From Bacillota bacterium (GTDB lineage Bacteria; Bacillota; Clostridia; Oscillospirales; Acutalibacteraceae), in the NCBI GenBank assembly GCA_023412715.1, contig JAEZCC010000003.1, forward strand, positions 1-64,000: a DNA stretch of 64,000 bases. The letters are read 5' to 3'. Shown here piece by piece: positions 51,793 to 60,393 of the stretch. The first letter of the stretch is position 1, and the number at the start of each line of letters is the position of its first letter. The position numbers were made by a program, and so were the translations under genes. The notes under the pieces are model-generated. The model saw only the letters and a program-made list of their open reading frames with translations, was not told where the DNA came from and did not search any database.

Positions 51793-52455
51793 ATGCTTCA
51801 GGCCGACAATCTGTATTTTTCTTATACCGGTGCCCCTCCCTACGTGCTGAACGGAATTGACCTGAATATTCGCCTGGGAGAATATATTTCCATCGTCGGG
51901 GAAAACGGCTGCGGCAAAAGCACCCTGATGCGGCTGTTTTTAAAGTTTCTGAAGCCGACCGCGGGAACGATCGTCTCGCACGCGAAGCGGGTCGGGTACG
52001 TGCCCCAGAAAAACGACTTCTCGAATTCCGATTTTCCCATCACCGTTTACGAGATGCTGAATTCATACCGGAAGATCCTGAAGCTGAAGGACCGGGACCT
52101 TCCCGCGAAGATGCTCGACCGCGTGGGGATGTCGGCTTACCGGGGCGCGCTGATGGGCACGCTTTCCGGCGGGCAGACGCAGAAAATCCTGATCGCCAGG
52201 GCGCTGACCGGGGACCCGGATCTGCTGATTCTAGACGAGCCCTCCACCGGCGTGGACCTGCGCAGCCAGCGGGAGATTTACGCCCTGCTGAAAGAAATCA
52301 ACCGCGGCCGCAGAATCACCGTCGTTTCCGTGGAGCATAACCTCGAGGCCGCCGTTGCGAACTCCACCCAGATTTACCACCTGACCGGCGGGAAGGGCCA
52401 TCTCTGCTCGCCCAGGCAGTACGCCGAAGAATACCTGAAAGCGGGTCGAGGATGA
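51793..52455 (+). CDS. Zinc/manganese ABC transporter ATPase (ZnuC-like)
   Basis: A 220-residue ATPase: Walker A GENGCGKST (about 36-44), signature LSGGQTQKILIARAL, Walker B LLILDEPSTGVDL, switch histidine in VSVEHNLEA. The family is ZnuC/MntB/AdcC. ATG 51793 has AAAGGAGAT; the frame upstream of it crosses the promoter. Its stop overlaps the permease start (ATGATG). No binding-protein gene is adjacent. Confidence 0.87.
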   Translation: MLQADNLYFSYTGAPPYVLNGIDLNIRLGEYISIVGENGCGKSTLMRLFLKFLKPTAGTIVSHAKRVGYVPQKNDFSNSDFPITVYEMLNSYRKILKLKDRDLPAKMLDRVGMSAYRGALMGTLSGGQTQKILIARALTGDPDLLILDEPSTGVDLRSQREIYALLKEINRGRRITVVSVEHNLEAAVANSTQIYHLTGGKGHLCSPRQYAEEYLKAGRG

Positions 52456-53276
52456 TGACAATTTTCAGCTACGGTTTTATGCAGAACGCGCTGTTCGTCT
52501 CCGTCTGCATTTCCATTCTATGCCCCTGCATCGGCATTTTTCTGGTGCTGCGGCGCTATTCGATGATCGGCGACACGCTGTCGCACGCCTCGCTGGCGGG
52601 CGTCACGCTGGGCCTTCTGGTGAATCAGAGCCCCGTTCTGGGCGCGTTCGTGTTCACCTCGCTCTGCGGCGCGCTGATTGAATTTCTGCGCACTTATTTC
52701 AAAAAGTACACGGACCTGATTCTGGCCATCGTCCTCGCCTTCAGCGTGGGCACCGCCATTACGCTCATCAGCTCCGGCAGGCTGCACGCAAACGCGGACT
52801 CGTTTCTGTTCGGCAGCATCCTCACCGTCACAAAGCTGGACATGATTATGGTGGCGGTGCTGAGCGCGATTTCTGTTCTGACGCTGATTTTTCTGTACCA
52901 CCAGATGCTGTATATCGCCTACGACGAAGAGGCCGCAAAGGTCGCGGGCGTGAAGGTCAAGCTGATTAACTACGTTTTCTCCGTGCTGGTCGCTTCCGCA
53001 ATCGCCGCGTCCATCCGGATTGTGGGGGTTCTGGTCCTCAGCTCCATGATTGCGCTTCCCGTCGCCACGGCCCTTCAGCTTGGCAGGGGATTCCGCAGGA
53101 CGCTGATTTTTTCCGTCCTCTTCAGCGTAATCGACATTATGCTGGGGCTTTTCCTCTCGTTTTACCTGAACGTCGCGCCGGGCGGGTTCACCGCCCTGGT
53201 CGCCGTCTTCGTCCTCGTTCTGGTCCTCGTGGGGAAACGGGCCGCCATGGCGGCCAAAAGCGCCCGCCAGCTGTAA
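52452..53276 (+). CDS. Zinc/manganese ABC transporter permease (ZnuB-like)
   Basis: A 274-residue ABC-3 family permease with about eight helices; ILVLRRYSMIGDTLSHASLAGVTLG (split: ILVLRRYSMIGDTLSHAS, then LAGVTLG) near 30-50 is the family signature, and YDEEAAKVAGV marks the cytoplasmic coupling region. It overlaps the ATPase gene by four bases. Metal identity (zinc or manganese) cannot be read from sequence. Confidence 0.88.
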   Translation: MMTIFSYGFMQNALFVSVCISILCPCIGIFLVLRRYSMIGDTLSHASLAGVTLGLLVNQSPVLGAFVFTSLCGALIEFLRTYFKKYTDLILAIVLAFSVGTAITLISSGRLHANADSFLFGSILTVTKLDMIMVAVLSAISVLTLIFLYHQMLYIAYDEEAAKVAGVKVKLINYVFSVLVASAIAASIRIVGVLVLSSMIALPVATALQLGRGFRRTLIFSVLFSVIDIMLGLFLSFYLNVAPGGFTALVAVFVLVLVLVGKRAAMAAKSARQL

Positions 53277-53294
53277 CCGAAAGGCAGACAAAAC

Positions 53295-53321
53295 GCCGGC
53301 ATCGTGCAAAACGAAGCCGGC
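53295..53321. terminator. Possible terminator between convergent genes
   Basis: GCCGGC occurs at 53295-53300 and 53316-53321 and can pair with itself around a 15-base loop. On the minus strand it is followed by GTTTTGTC. It separates the metal permease gene from the HPr-like gene. Confidence 0.4.
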
Positions 53322-53361
53322 ATAAGCGATTTTGGGCGCCGTTCTGCGTCCCGGGAGGGAC

Positions 53362-53595
53362 TCAGATCGCGCCCTTTTGTTTCAGCTGCGATTCCAGCTC
53401 GGGAATTTCTTCTTCCGTTTCCAGGCGGACGCATTCCCATTCCGCCGCCGCATAGGCGGATCCGATAATGGACTTCGCATTGACGGCGTAATCCTTTCCG
53501 TTCGTGAGGGTGATTTTCTGCGGGAACCGCTCGCAGATCGACGTCACCGCCGAGATGTTTTCTTTCGGATTTTTGATTTCATAGACTTTTTTCAT
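53362..53595 (-). CDS. HPr-like protein lacking the phosphorylatable histidine (Crh-like)
   Basis: The 77 residues have the HPr fold pattern: a first strand, ITLTNGKDYAVNAKSIIGSAYAA (strand, regulatory serine at residue 42, helix) and a final helix. The active-site HARPA motif near residue 15 is replaced by ENISAVTS, so it cannot carry phosphate from PEP. The serine that HPr kinase modifies is kept. This combination is that of Crh, a regulatory HPr paralogue. ATG 53595 has CGGAGGAG; the upstream basic extension is not part of it. Alone between a metal transporter and a spore hydrolase gene. Confidence 0.7.
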   Translation of the reverse strand: MKKVYEIKNPKENISAVTSICERFPQKITLTNGKDYAVNAKSIIGSAYAAAEWECVRLETEEEIPELESQLKQKGAI

Positions 53596-53741
53596 GGCGC
53601 TCCTCCGTAAGGCCCGGGCGAAGGCCGGCGTTTTGCGACTCTGTTCCGCCCGCGCCTCTATTATAGGCTCGCGGCGGGCTTCTGTCAAAGCCCGCCGTGC
53701 AGACCGGGCGCCGCTTCTTCCCCGGGCCCGTCCGGCGCTTT

Positions 53742-55025
53742 TCACAGGCGCTTCTCGACCTCGAACGTTCCGTCCACCACCAGCCAGTTCTGCGGGAAGA
53801 AGGTGTTGACCGTCCAGTAGCTGACGCCGGCAAGGCCGAACCGGTGCGCAAGCTCCAGCTTAGCCCGGATGCTGCGCGCGTCCTCAAACCACACCTCGTG
53901 CCTTTTGCCGTTCGAGGCATAATAATTGAAGTGCGGGGACTGCGCTTCCTCGTCGAACAGGATCTGCGCGCCGACCCTTGCCGCAAGATCCACAGCCCCC
54001 GTGTTGGTGAGCGAGCGAGCCGTGGTCCCGCGCACAAACGGCAGCGTCCAGTCGTAGCCGTAATTGGGGATGCCCATCAGAATCTTTTCGGGCGGAATCG
54101 CGGTGACCGCATAGTCCAGCACCTGCTCGACAAGGTTCAGGGGGGCGACGGGACGCGCCGGCCCGTAGGTGTAGCCCCACTCGTACGTCATCAGAATCAC
54201 GCGGTCGGCCAGTTCGCCGTGGACCGGGTAATCGTGCGCCTGGTAAAGCAGGCCGGGCTGTCCGGCGGAGGTTTTCGGCGCGAGGGACGTGATGACCCAG
54301 TAACCCAGCGGGTGGAGCCTGTCAACCGTCTTTCTCAGAAACGCGTTGTAGCTTTCGCGGTCCTGCGGATAGATGTACTCGAAGTCGATGTTCAGACCGT
54401 AATATTTTTCCCCGCCGCCCAGCGCGCCGACGATATTCTCCAACAGCGTGTTCTGTACGGTCTCGTCCGTCAGGACGGCGTGCGCGATTTCGCCGCTGAA
54501 GCCCCCGCCCGGTCGGATATTGGTGACGGCCATCATGGGCGCGACTCGCTGCGCCCGCGCGGCCTGTACCGCGCGGGAATCGTCCAGAGAAGTAAGGCTG
54601 CCGTCTGAGCGCGCCTCATAGCTGAACAGCGTGAGGTAAGTAAGGTACGGAAGAGTCCAGTCGAGCGTCTGGCTGCGGATGGTGGCGAACGCGTATCCGT
54701 TGACTTCCGCCGTGCCAAGCCTGCCGAGCGCCACCGGAATCGTCAGCACCTGGCCGGCCTGGATTCGGTCCGGGTCGGTGACCTGCGGGTTCGCCCCCAG
54801 AATCGCCTGCTGCGTCGTCCCATACTGCTGGACGATGCGCGACAGGACTTCGCCCGGCGCCACGGTATGAGACACGCTTTGAGCGGGCAGAACGAGCGTC
54901 TGGCCGACGACAAGGCGTTCGGGATTCACCAGCATGTTGTCGCTGATCACATCACTCGGGGACACGCCGTAGCGCTCAGAAATGCTGTAAATACTGTCGC
55001 CCGGCCGCACCGTATAGATGACCAA
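53742..55025 (-). CDS. LysM-GH18 glycosidase (YaaH/SleL-type spore cortex hydrolase)
   Basis: A 427-residue protein with two LysM domains (about 2-46 and 51-96) and a GH18 barrel (about 105-425) with the catalytic DxxDxE-like LNIDFEYI and the MTYEWGYTYGP motif. Proteins of this layout (YaaH/SleL, CotE-type) are N-acetylglucosaminidases of spore coats that degrade cortex muropeptides on germination. There is no classical signal peptide, as expected for a coat protein made in the mother cell. The start is TTG 55025 with GGGAGGA at seven bases. Confidence 0.88.
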   Translation of the reverse strand: MVIYTVRPGDSIYSISERYGVSPSDVISDNMLVNPERLVVGQTLVLPAQSVSHTVAPGEVLSRIVQQYGTTQQAILGANPQVTDPDRIQAGQVLTIPVALGRLGTAEVNGYAFATIRSQTLDWTLPYLTYLTLFSYEARSDGSLTSLDDSRAVQAARAQRVAPMMAVTNIRPGGGFSGEIAHAVLTDETVQNTLLENIVGALGGGEKYYGLNIDFEYIYPQDRESYNAFLRKTVDRLHPLGYWVITSLAPKTSAGQPGLLYQAHDYPVHGELADRVILMTYEWGYTYGPARPVAPLNLVEQVLDYAVTAIPPEKILMGIPNYGYDWTLPFVRGTTARSLTNTGAVDLAARVGAQILFDEEAQSPHFNYYASNGKRHEVWFEDARSIRAKLELAHRFGLAGVSYWTVNTFFPQNWLVVDGTFEVEKRL

Positions 55026-55230
55026 AATACATTCCTCCCTGCGGCGCGGCAGCGCGCCGCCGCTTTTTTACATTATATGCCTTGGGAAGAACAATTCATT
55101 CCATTCGGGTAGGCGCCGTGCAAAACGCTTCCGGGCCCGGATCCCCCTCAGGCGGAATTCGCTGCGGCCATATTGACAAGCCGTCGCCCGGCCGCATATG
55201 ATACAGTACAACGGAAGGAGGGTATGAAAA

Positions 55231-55371
55231 ATGTCGTGCTGTTCCAACAATTCCAATTCTTCCAGCGCATGTGCCCTGCAGGATATCATCGACCAGCTTG
55301 ATAATCTGAACACTCAGGACCTGTGCACGCTCAAAGAACTCATCAGCCGGCTGCTCTGCTGCCGTTCCTGA
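55231..55371 (+). CDS. Small cysteine-rich protein, 46 residues
   Basis: ATG 55231 is eight bases after AAGGAGGG and opens a 47-codon frame: MSCCSNNSNSSSACAL, then an amphipathic helix-like QDIIDQLDNLNTQDLCTLKEL, and a LLCCRS end. It has six cysteines, paired at both ends (CC...C...C...CC). A terminator hairpin follows 20 bases after the stop, so the region is a complete transcription unit. I do not recognise a family. It could bind metal (the neighbour is a CadA-type pump) or be a spore-coat peptide. Confidence 0.6.
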   Translation: MSCCSNNSNSSSACALQDIIDQLDNLNTQDLCTLKELISRLLCCRS

Positions 55372-55390
55372 ACCTGACAGCATAAAAGAT

Positions 55391-55421
55391 TCCGCCGGGC
55401 CGCTTGAAAGCGGTCCGGCGG
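55391..55421. terminator. Terminator after the Cys-rich gene
   Basis: TCCGCCGG-g-CCGCTT pairs with AGCGG-t-CCGGCGGA (one G/T wobble) around a short loop and is followed by TCTTTTCGTTTTA on the plus strand. It also lies past the cadA stop on the minus strand. Confidence 0.8.
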
Positions 55422-55463
55422 ATCTTTTCGTTTTATGTTTCGCCGCAGGAATCCCCCGGCCCG

Positions 55464-57824
55464 TCAGGATCCGGCGGGGACGCGCAAAGCCCTCATTGCA
55501 TTGAGCACCGCCAGCAGGGCCACGCCCACGTCGCCGAACACGGCGGCCCACATGGTTGCAATGCCGAGCGCCCCCAGCACCAGAATAACGGCTTTGACAC
55601 CCAACGCAAAAACGATGTTCTGCCAGACGATGCGGCGGGTCCTGCGCGCAATGCGAATCGCCGCGGGAAGCTTCGACGGCTCGTCGGTCATCAGCACGAT
55701 ATCGGCCGCCTCGATGGCCGCGTCGGAGCCGGCGCCGCCCATGGCGATGCCGACGTCCGCAGCAGCAAGGACGGGAGCGTCGTTGATGCCGTCCCCGACA
55801 AAAGCGATCTTCTTCCCGGTGCCGCGCTTCTCCCTTTTGAAGCCCTCAAGAGCCTCCACCTTCTGCTGGGGCAGCAGATCGGTATAGGCCGCGTCAAGGC
55901 CGATTTCCCGCGACACCTGCTCGCCGACCGCCTTGCTGTCGCCCGTCAGCATGACCAGACGCCCGATTCCGGCTTTGCGGAGCTGCAGGGCCGCGCCGCG
56001 GCTGTCTTCTCTGGTTTGGTCGGAAATCACGAGATATCCGGCGCAGGCGCCGTCCGCCGCAAGATAGACGACGGTCCCCGGGTCCGAAACCTCCGGACAT
56101 GGGATACCGTGCTCTTTCATCAGTTTCACGTTGCCGGCGAGCACCGGCCTGCCGTCGATTCTGACGCCGATCCCCTGGCCGGCGGTCTCGGAGACTTCCG
56201 AAATTCTCGACCGGTCAAGTTCTTTTCCATAGGCCTGACGGATGGAAAGCGCGATGGGGTGGTTGGAGCTGCCCTCTGCGTGGGCGGCGAGATCCAGCAG
56301 TTCTTCCCGGGTCATCGCTCCCGCGCTCTCAATCTTCGAGACCTGAAAAACGCCTTTGGTCAGCGTGCCGGTTTTGTCGAACACCACCGTATCGACGTTC
56401 TGCAGCGCTTCCAGGCAGTTGCTGCCCTTGAACAGGATACCGTTTTTGGAAGCGCCGCCGATCCCCGCAAAGAAGCTCAGCGGAACGGAGAGCACAAGCG
56501 CGCACGGGCACGAAACCACCAGGAACACCAGCGCGCGCCCGAGCCACATGGAAAAAGAGGCGCCGGGAACCACCAGCGGCGGAATCAGCGCCAGAGCGGC
56601 CGCCGCAGAAACCACGGCGGGGGTATACCACCGGGCGAACCGCGTGATGAAATTTTCCGTCACGCTTTTCTGGCTGCTCGCGTTCTGTACCAGATCAAGG
56701 ATCTTTGCGACCGTGGATTCGGAGTATTCCTTCGCGACCTCGGCCGTCAGAGCTCCGGTCAGGTTGATGGAGCCGGAAAGCACGGCATCGCCTGGGCCGA
56801 CGTCCTTGGGCAGGGACTCCCCGGTAAGAGCGGACACGTCGACCGACGAATTCCCCTCCGCCACGGTGCCGTCCAGCGGAATCTTCTCACCCGGCTGAAT
56901 CAGGATCCGTTCGCCCACGCCCACCTCTTCCGGCGCGACGCGGCGCACCTGGCCGCCTTCGAGCAGATTCGCATAATCGGGGCGGATATCCATCAGGGCG
57001 GAGATGGAGCGCCGCGACCGGCCGACCGCCATGCGCTGGAACAGTTCGCCGATCTGGTAGAACAGCATGACGGCCACGCCCTCGCCGAATTCCCCGATGG
57101 CAAACGCCCCGACGGTCGCCACGCTCATGAGAAAATTCTCGTCAAAGACCCGCCCCCGGAACAGGTTGCGGACCGCGCGGTAAAGCACGTCGCCGCCCAC
57201 AAGAAAATAGCTGAGAAGAAAAAGCGCCATGGAAACGGGGCGCCACCCGCGGAACGGAAATGCCGCCGCGAACAGAACCGCCCCGGCCGCCAGCAGAACG
57301 CGGCGGACGTTTTCCCTTTTCCGATCCGGCCGGCCCGCCTGCGACCTGGGGCCGCTGTAAGAAATCTCCGCTTCCGGCTCCACACTCTTCGCGACCTCCG
57401 AAACCTGCCGCAGGATCCTCGGGAAAGCCTCCCGGTCGTCCGCCCTGACGGTCAGGCAGCCCGTCTCAAAATCAAGCGAGGCGCCGCGCACCCCGTCGAT
57501 GCCGCGCACCCCGTCTTCCATTTTCTGCGCACAGTCCGCGCAGCACAGGCCGTACAGAAAGATCTTCCTCTCCCCCGCCGTCTTCGGGGGCCTTTCCTGC
57601 ACGACGACGTCCGGGTCATGGCTTCTGATGATGGAATCCGTCTGTTTCAGGATGTCGTTCGTCAATTCTTCCCGTGCGATTTCAACGGACAGGGTCCCGC
57701 TCCCGAAATCCACCGATGCGGCATTTACTCCGTTCAGCCCCCCGACCTCCCGTTCGATTTCGGAGGCGCAGTTGGCGCAGCACAGTCCCTGCAAAACAAA
57801 TTCTTTCTTGATTGCCGTGTCCAT
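55464..57824 (-). CDS. cadA: Heavy-metal-transporting P1B-type ATPase (CadA/ZntA-like)
   Basis: A 786-residue efflux pump for Zn/Cd/Pb. Two N-terminal metal-binding domains have LCCANCASEIE and LCCADCAQKME. They are followed by the membrane domain with the TGES-type LTGESLP, the transmembrane metal site SCPCALVLS, the phosphorylation motif FDKTGTLTKG and the hinge GDGINDAPVL. The CPC motif and CCxxC ends are those of Zn/Cd rather than Cu pumps. Start ATG 57824. It follows the CadC-type repressor gene and is probably in its operon. Confidence 0.9.
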   Translation of the reverse strand: MDTAIKKEFVLQGLCCANCASEIEREVGGLNGVNAASVDFGSGTLSVEIAREELTNDILKQTDSIIRSHDPDVVVQERPPKTAGERKIFLYGLCCADCAQKMEDGVRGIDGVRGASLDFETGCLTVRADDREAFPRILRQVSEVAKSVEPEAEISYSGPRSQAGRPDRKRENVRRVLLAAGAVLFAAAFPFRGWRPVSMALFLLSYFLVGGDVLYRAVRNLFRGRVFDENFLMSVATVGAFAIGEFGEGVAVMLFYQIGELFQRMAVGRSRRSISALMDIRPDYANLLEGGQVRRVAPEEVGVGERILIQPGEKIPLDGTVAEGNSSVDVSALTGESLPKDVGPGDAVLSGSINLTGALTAEVAKEYSESTVAKILDLVQNASSQKSVTENFITRFARWYTPAVVSAAAALALIPPLVVPGASFSMWLGRALVFLVVSCPCALVLSVPLSFFAGIGGASKNGILFKGSNCLEALQNVDTVVFDKTGTLTKGVFQVSKIESAGAMTREELLDLAAHAEGSSNHPIALSIRQAYGKELDRSRISEVSETAGQGIGVRIDGRPVLAGNVKLMKEHGIPCPEVSDPGTVVYLAADGACAGYLVISDQTREDSRGAALQLRKAGIGRLVMLTGDSKAVGEQVSREIGLDAAYTDLLPQQKVEALEGFKREKRGTGKKIAFVGDGINDAPVLAAADVGIAMGGAGSDAAIEAADIVLMTDEPSKLPAAIRIARRTRRIVWQNIVFALGVKAVILVLGALGIATMWAAVFGDVGVALLAVLNAMRALRVPAGS

Positions 57825-57892
57825 CTCATCACGCTTTCCACATAAAATTCAGATACGCCGCACGCGCTTCCTCCGGCCGGCGGCGAAGACGG

Positions 57893-58261
57893 CTACCTTT
57901 CCCGCACGTGCGACAGGCCCTCGCAGAAGATGTGGGTCACGTGGTCGTCGTCGAGCATATAGTAGACGACCTTGCCGGCCCGCCGGTTTTTGACGAGCCT
58001 CGCCTGCTTGAGAATCCGCAGCTGATGCGAAATGGCGGATTTCGTCATCCCAAGAAGCGCCGCGATGTCGCAGACGCACATCTCGGCCGAAGACAGGGCG
58101 TAAAGCACTTTGACCCGCGTGGAATCCCCGAAAATTTTGAACAGGTCCGCCAGGTCGAAAAGTTCCTCTTCCACCGGCATACTCCGCCGGACGCGGGCAA
58201 CCACGTCCTCATGGATCGTGTTGCAGTCGCAGCGATCTTCCGGCGCTAGATATTCTCCCAT
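57893..58261 (-). CDS. ArsR/SmtB family metal-sensing repressor (CadC-like)
   Basis: A 122-residue winged-helix repressor. It has the CadC-type alpha-3N site, with CDC near the N-terminus and EMCVCDIA (ELCVCDL motif) in helix 3. The alpha-5 site D-x-H-(10)-H-x-x-E is also complete at the C-terminus (DDHVTHIF to SHVRE). Metal binding should release it from the operator at 58283-58317. ATG 58261 is eight bases from GGAGG; a GTG three codons upstream overlaps the site. It heads the cadA operon. Confidence 0.9.
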   Translation of the reverse strand: MGEYLAPEDRCDCNTIHEDVVARVRRSMPVEEELFDLADLFKIFGDSTRVKVLYALSSAEMCVCDIAALLGMTKSAISHQLRILKQARLVKNRRAGKVVYYMLDDDHVTHIFCEGLSHVRER

Positions 58262-58282
58262 AACATGCACCTCCAGGCGCTA

Positions 58283-58343
58283 ATCAGTTGTTCAGTTGAT
58301 TAATTGTTCAACTGATTATATCTCTTTTCCGTTCCGCTGTCAA
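58283..58343 (-). promoter_or_regulatory. cadC-cadA promoter and operator
   Basis: Minus strand: TTGACA (58343-58338), 17 bases, TATAAT (58320-58315), both consensus. Overlapping the start region are nested inverted repeats: TCAGTTGA/TCAACTGA (58292-58299 with 58308-58315) and AATCAGTTG/CAACTGATT (58283-58291 with 58309-58317). Position and symmetry fit an ArsR-type operator. Confidence 0.8.
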
Positions 58344-58432
58344 GCGCGCAGAGGCATGCAGGCAAAACGGCCGTACCTTTTCCGCCGCCGCCGCATATTC
58401 TTCCATATGATAATTTTTACGGAGGAGATCTT

Positions 58433-59248
58433 ATGGGATATTATATTTCGGTGGAGCCAAATGTGCGCGTCTTTGTCGAAGACCTGAACCCGGCCGGTGA
58501 CAAAACGATTTTCTGGATCCATGGCTGGCCGGGGAACCACAATCTGTTCGAGTACCAGCTGAACCAGTTCCCAAAACTGGGGTACCGCTGCGTCGCCATG
58601 GACTGCAGGGGGTTCGGGCAGTCCGACAAGCCGTTCTGGGGGTATGGCTACGACCGGCTGGCCGACGACGTCCGGGCGGTCGTGGACGCCCTGCAGCTCA
58701 GCAATTTCACGCTTGCCGGTCATTCCACCGGCGGGGCCATCGCGATCCGGTACATGGCGAGGCACGGCGGGTACGGGGTGTCGAAGCTCGCCCTTCTGGC
58801 GGCCGCCGCCCCAAGCCTGATTCGCCGCCCCGGTTTCCCTTACGGCATCCAGGAGCAGGCGGTGCAGGACATCATCCAGGGCACCTACACGGACCGGCCG
58901 CAAATGCTGCGAAATTTCGGCACAATGATTTTCTACCACCCCGTCAGCGCCCCGTTCTCTGACTGGATCTTCCAGCTGGGGCTTCAGGCGGCAAGCTGGT
59001 CCACGGCCGCCGTCGCCAATACGTGGCTCGACGAGGTTCTGTTCGACGACATGGCCAAAATCAATGCGCCCACGCTGATCCTGCACGGGCTGGACGATCA
59101 GGTCTGCCTGTTCCCCCTCGCGGTGGAGCAGAACCGTGGAATCCGCGGCTCGAAGCTCGTCCCGTTCAAGCAGTGCGGCCATTTTCTCTTTTACGACCAG
59201 CTGGAGCAGTTCAACAAAGAGCTGTTCGCGTTCACGGAAAACGCATAA
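58433..59248 (+). CDS. Alpha/beta hydrolase (chloroperoxidase/esterase-like)
   Basis: A 271-residue alpha/beta-hydrolase fold protein. The oxyanion-hole motif is WIHGWPGN, the nucleophile serine lies in AGHSTGGAI (about 97), the acid is Asp in HGLDDQVC and the base His in QCGHFLFYD. DCRGFGQSDKP is the usual loop. Esterase or cofactor-free haloperoxidase-like activity is likely; substrate unknown. ATG 58433 with GGAGGAG. Divergent from cadC. Confidence 0.85.
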   Translation: MGYYISVEPNVRVFVEDLNPAGDKTIFWIHGWPGNHNLFEYQLNQFPKLGYRCVAMDCRGFGQSDKPFWGYGYDRLADDVRAVVDALQLSNFTLAGHSTGGAIAIRYMARHGGYGVSKLALLAAAAPSLIRRPGFPYGIQEQAVQDIIQGTYTDRPQMLRNFGTMIFYHPVSAPFSDWIFQLGLQAASWSTAAVANTWLDEVLFDDMAKINAPTLILHGLDDQVCLFPLAVEQNRGIRGSKLVPFKQCGHFLFYDQLEQFNKELFAFTENA

Positions 59249-59540
59249 AGAATTTCATAAGCGGCGCAGCGCATGGGCGCCGGGGAAAAATGCCTCCGGC
59301 CGGACGAAAGTCCGGTAAAAAGCGGCGTGAATAAAGCCGTCGGCGGCCCTAACAGGATGAAAAAGCAGAAAAATTTCCTGGTAAGGAAACTGCCGCCTGC
59401 GCATAATTAATTTAGGAAAACGTTCCTTTTTTCTTTTCTATCATCCGGAACGGCCTGCGGCAGCATGGAAATATTTCATTTTTATAAACGCCGGAGGCGC
59501 TTTTGGGGCATTCTGCGGCGTTCGCATTTGCCCTGCCGTC
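59249..59540. other. Intergenic region with a GAAA-tetraloop hairpin
   Basis: About 290 bases without a convincing gene. CCGGAC-gaaa-GTCCGG (59300-59315) is a compact stem with a GNRA loop, but it is followed by TAAAAA rather than T. A weak AGGAA-aacg-TTCCT stem with a T6 tail (59414-59432) may end the hydrolase transcript. I could not match the region to an RNA family. Confidence 0.4.
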
Positions 59541-59569
59541 TTGCCAGCCCCCGTTTTCTATGCTAAACT
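59541..59569 (+). promoter_or_regulatory. Predicted promoter of the cytidylate-kinase-like gene
   Basis: TTGCCA (59541-59546), 17 bases, TAAACT (59564-59569), with TG one base before the -10 box (extended -10). Confidence 0.5.
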
Positions 59570-59663
59570 GAATCATGCGGAAAGCGGCTTGCCCGCGCGG
59601 CGGGGAAACCGGGCCGGTTCCGCTGTCTTTCGCTTACTTATGGAAAAAGGAGCTGACAGATCG

Positions 59664-60311
59664 ATGGAGCCTTTTGTGATCACCATAGCCCGCGGATTTG
59701 GGAGCGGCGGCAAGACCATTGGCACGCAGGTGGCAAAGGAGTTCGGCATTCCCTGCTTTGAGCAGCAGATTCTGGAAATGGCCTCGGAATACAGCGGCAT
59801 CAACGAGACCCTCTTCGCCGAAGTCGACGAAAAACTGAAGGGCAGCCTGATTATCAAGCGCCTGACACAGGTTCCGTACACCAATGTTCTGAAGCCTTCC
59901 GACAGCGATTTCGTCTCCGACATCAACCTGTTCAATATACAGGCCGAAATCATCCGCTCGCTGGCCAAAACGCAGTCGTGCGTCATCATCGGCAAATGCG
60001 CGGATTTTATCCTGCGCGACTACCCCAACGTGGTCAGCATCTACGTCGAGGCCCCCCGCGAGGCCTGCGTCGCTTCCATCCGCGACAAGATGGTGGTAAC
60101 GGAAAAACAGGCTGCGAGGCTGATTGTCAAAACGGACAAATACCGCTCCGACTATTATAACTTCTATACGGGCGGGCAGGATTGGAGAAGCCCGATTCAC
60201 TACGACCTTATCATCAACAGCCACCGCGTCGGGCGCGGCCGCTGCGCGGAGGTCATTGAGGCATACACCTGCTTCAAGCTGGGCGTGAAGCCGCCGGAAA
60301 AAACAAAATAA
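59664..60311 (+). CDS. Cytidylate kinase-like family protein
   Basis: A 215-residue P-loop kinase-like protein of the AAK6/Cytidylate_kin2 type. The P-loop-like GFGSGGKTIG (about 10-19) follows ITIAR, and CVIIGKCADFIL and a later RDKMVVTEKQAARLI stretch are shared with this family. It is not the housekeeping CMP kinase (Cmk), whose NMP-binding insert differs. The substrate is not known. ATG 59664 with AAGGAG at 12 bases; the frame is open farther upstream across the promoter. Single gene with a strong terminator. Confidence 0.8.
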   Translation: MEPFVITIARGFGSGGKTIGTQVAKEFGIPCFEQQILEMASEYSGINETLFAEVDEKLKGSLIIKRLTQVPYTNVLKPSDSDFVSDINLFNIQAEIIRSLAKTQSCVIIGKCADFILRDYPNVVSIYVEAPREACVASIRDKMVVTEKQAARLIVKTDKYRSDYYNFYTGGQDWRSPIHYDLIINSHRVGRGRCAEVIEAYTCFKLGVKPPEKTK

Positions 60312-60322
60312 GCATTCCGTCA

Positions 60323-60362
60323 AAAAAGCACGGCGCGGGAATTATCCCGCGCCGTGCTTTTT
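60323..60362 (+). terminator. Intrinsic terminator
   Basis: A perfect 18-bp stem (60323-60340 with 60345-60362) and a 4-base loop; the 3' arm ends in TTTTT. It works in both directions, with the A-rich 5' arm as T tract on the other strand. Confidence 0.88.
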
Positions 60363-60393
60363 GCCGCAGACTGCTCAGAAAGAGATGCGCCGT

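Noticed and set aside
55404..57845. An 813-codon plus-strand frame opposite cadA
   Set aside because: It lies antisense to a full P1B ATPase with all motifs; the open frame results from G+C bias at third positions.
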